This document shows, piece by piece, positions 63,987-64,000 of a DNA stretch of 64,000 nucleotides. The position numbers and the translations under genes were made by a program. Below the pieces are notes generated by a model. The model was not told the DNA's origin. It worked only from the letters and a program-made list of their open reading frames with translations, and did not search any database. The first letter of the stretch is position 1. Every line of letters begins with the position of its first letter. The stretch is from NCBI RefSeq assembly GCF_019802055.1, contig NZ_JAHVHW010000011.1:114281-178280 (forward strand). Direction: 5' to 3'. Origin of the DNA: Ferrimonas balearica. Lineage in GTDB: Bacteria > Pseudomonadota > Gammaproteobacteria > Enterobacterales > Shewanellaceae.

Positions 63987-64000
63987 ATTTCAAAGTCTTC

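Overview
The window reads as chromosomal DNA of a GC-rich, facultatively anaerobic marine gammaproteobacterium of the Shewanella/Ferrimonas kind; Ferrimonas is my best guess, from protein resemblance only. The clues are an OmcA/MtrC-type decaheme cytochrome lipoprotein, a menaquinol-type fumarate reductase resembling the Wolinella enzyme, FNR-type sites in front of both, and standard gammaproteobacterial gene blocks (prmA-dusB-fis, aroQ-accB-accC, fxsA/groESL, epmA/efp/epmB, orn/rsgA/psd/mscM, bfr-bfd). No phage, transposase, integrase, CRISPR array or rRNA operon was seen.

Layout. 1-12 kb: the end of a Cu/Zn efflux permease, a LysO exporter, a membrane thioredoxin-fold protein, a DEAD-box helicase, a TetR regulator divergent from a reductase with a palindromic operator between them, an OmpA-like lipoprotein, rraB, an S4 RNA-binding protein, a TPR protein with a broken sulfotransferase domain, and gabD. 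12-16 kb: the decaheme cytochrome, a YebC/YeeN-type protein and a small phosphatase-like protein. 16-32 kb: fis-dusB-prmA, then a 10.5 kb block holding three tandem fumarate reductase cytochrome b genes, frdA, frdB, viaA-ravA plus a zinc-ribbon gene, and a subtilase, then accC-accB-aroQ and arfB. 32-38 kb: two DUF2057 paralogues, a patatin-like protein, a Fur-box-controlled DUF2061 gene, a four-unit tandem array of structured repeats that I cannot assign, a LON-domain protein and a KefB-type antiporter. 38-50 kb: thioesterase, dsbD-cutA, fxsA, a MATE pump, groES-groEL with a heat-shock promoter, small periplasmic proteins, and the EF-P modification cluster. 50-54 kb: a metal (probably zinc) uptake cluster with a His-rich outer-membrane barrel, and bfr-bfd. 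54-64 kb: DUF6494, a hydroxyacid dehydrogenase, DUF3392, a phosphodiesterase, mscM, an EamA transporter, psd, rsgA, orn, and an array alternating tRNA-Gly(GCC) with a decayed tRNA copy, which runs off the window edge.

How the parts fit. The fumarate reductase operon has two FNR-like boxes upstream, each about 30 bp before a possible -10 element, and its last gene overlaps tail to tail with viaA. RavA-ViaA of E. coli is reported to act on fumarate reductase, so the arrangement suggests a local assembly or regulatory module. The three cytochrome b genes differ in a graded way: frdC3 keeps every known haem and proton-path residue, frdC2 keeps the four haem histidines but lacks both key glutamates, and frdC1 keeps only the pair that binds the proximal haem. 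The least explained items are the four-unit array at 34.8-35.7 kb, the cytochrome b triplet and the tRNA/pseudo-tRNA array.
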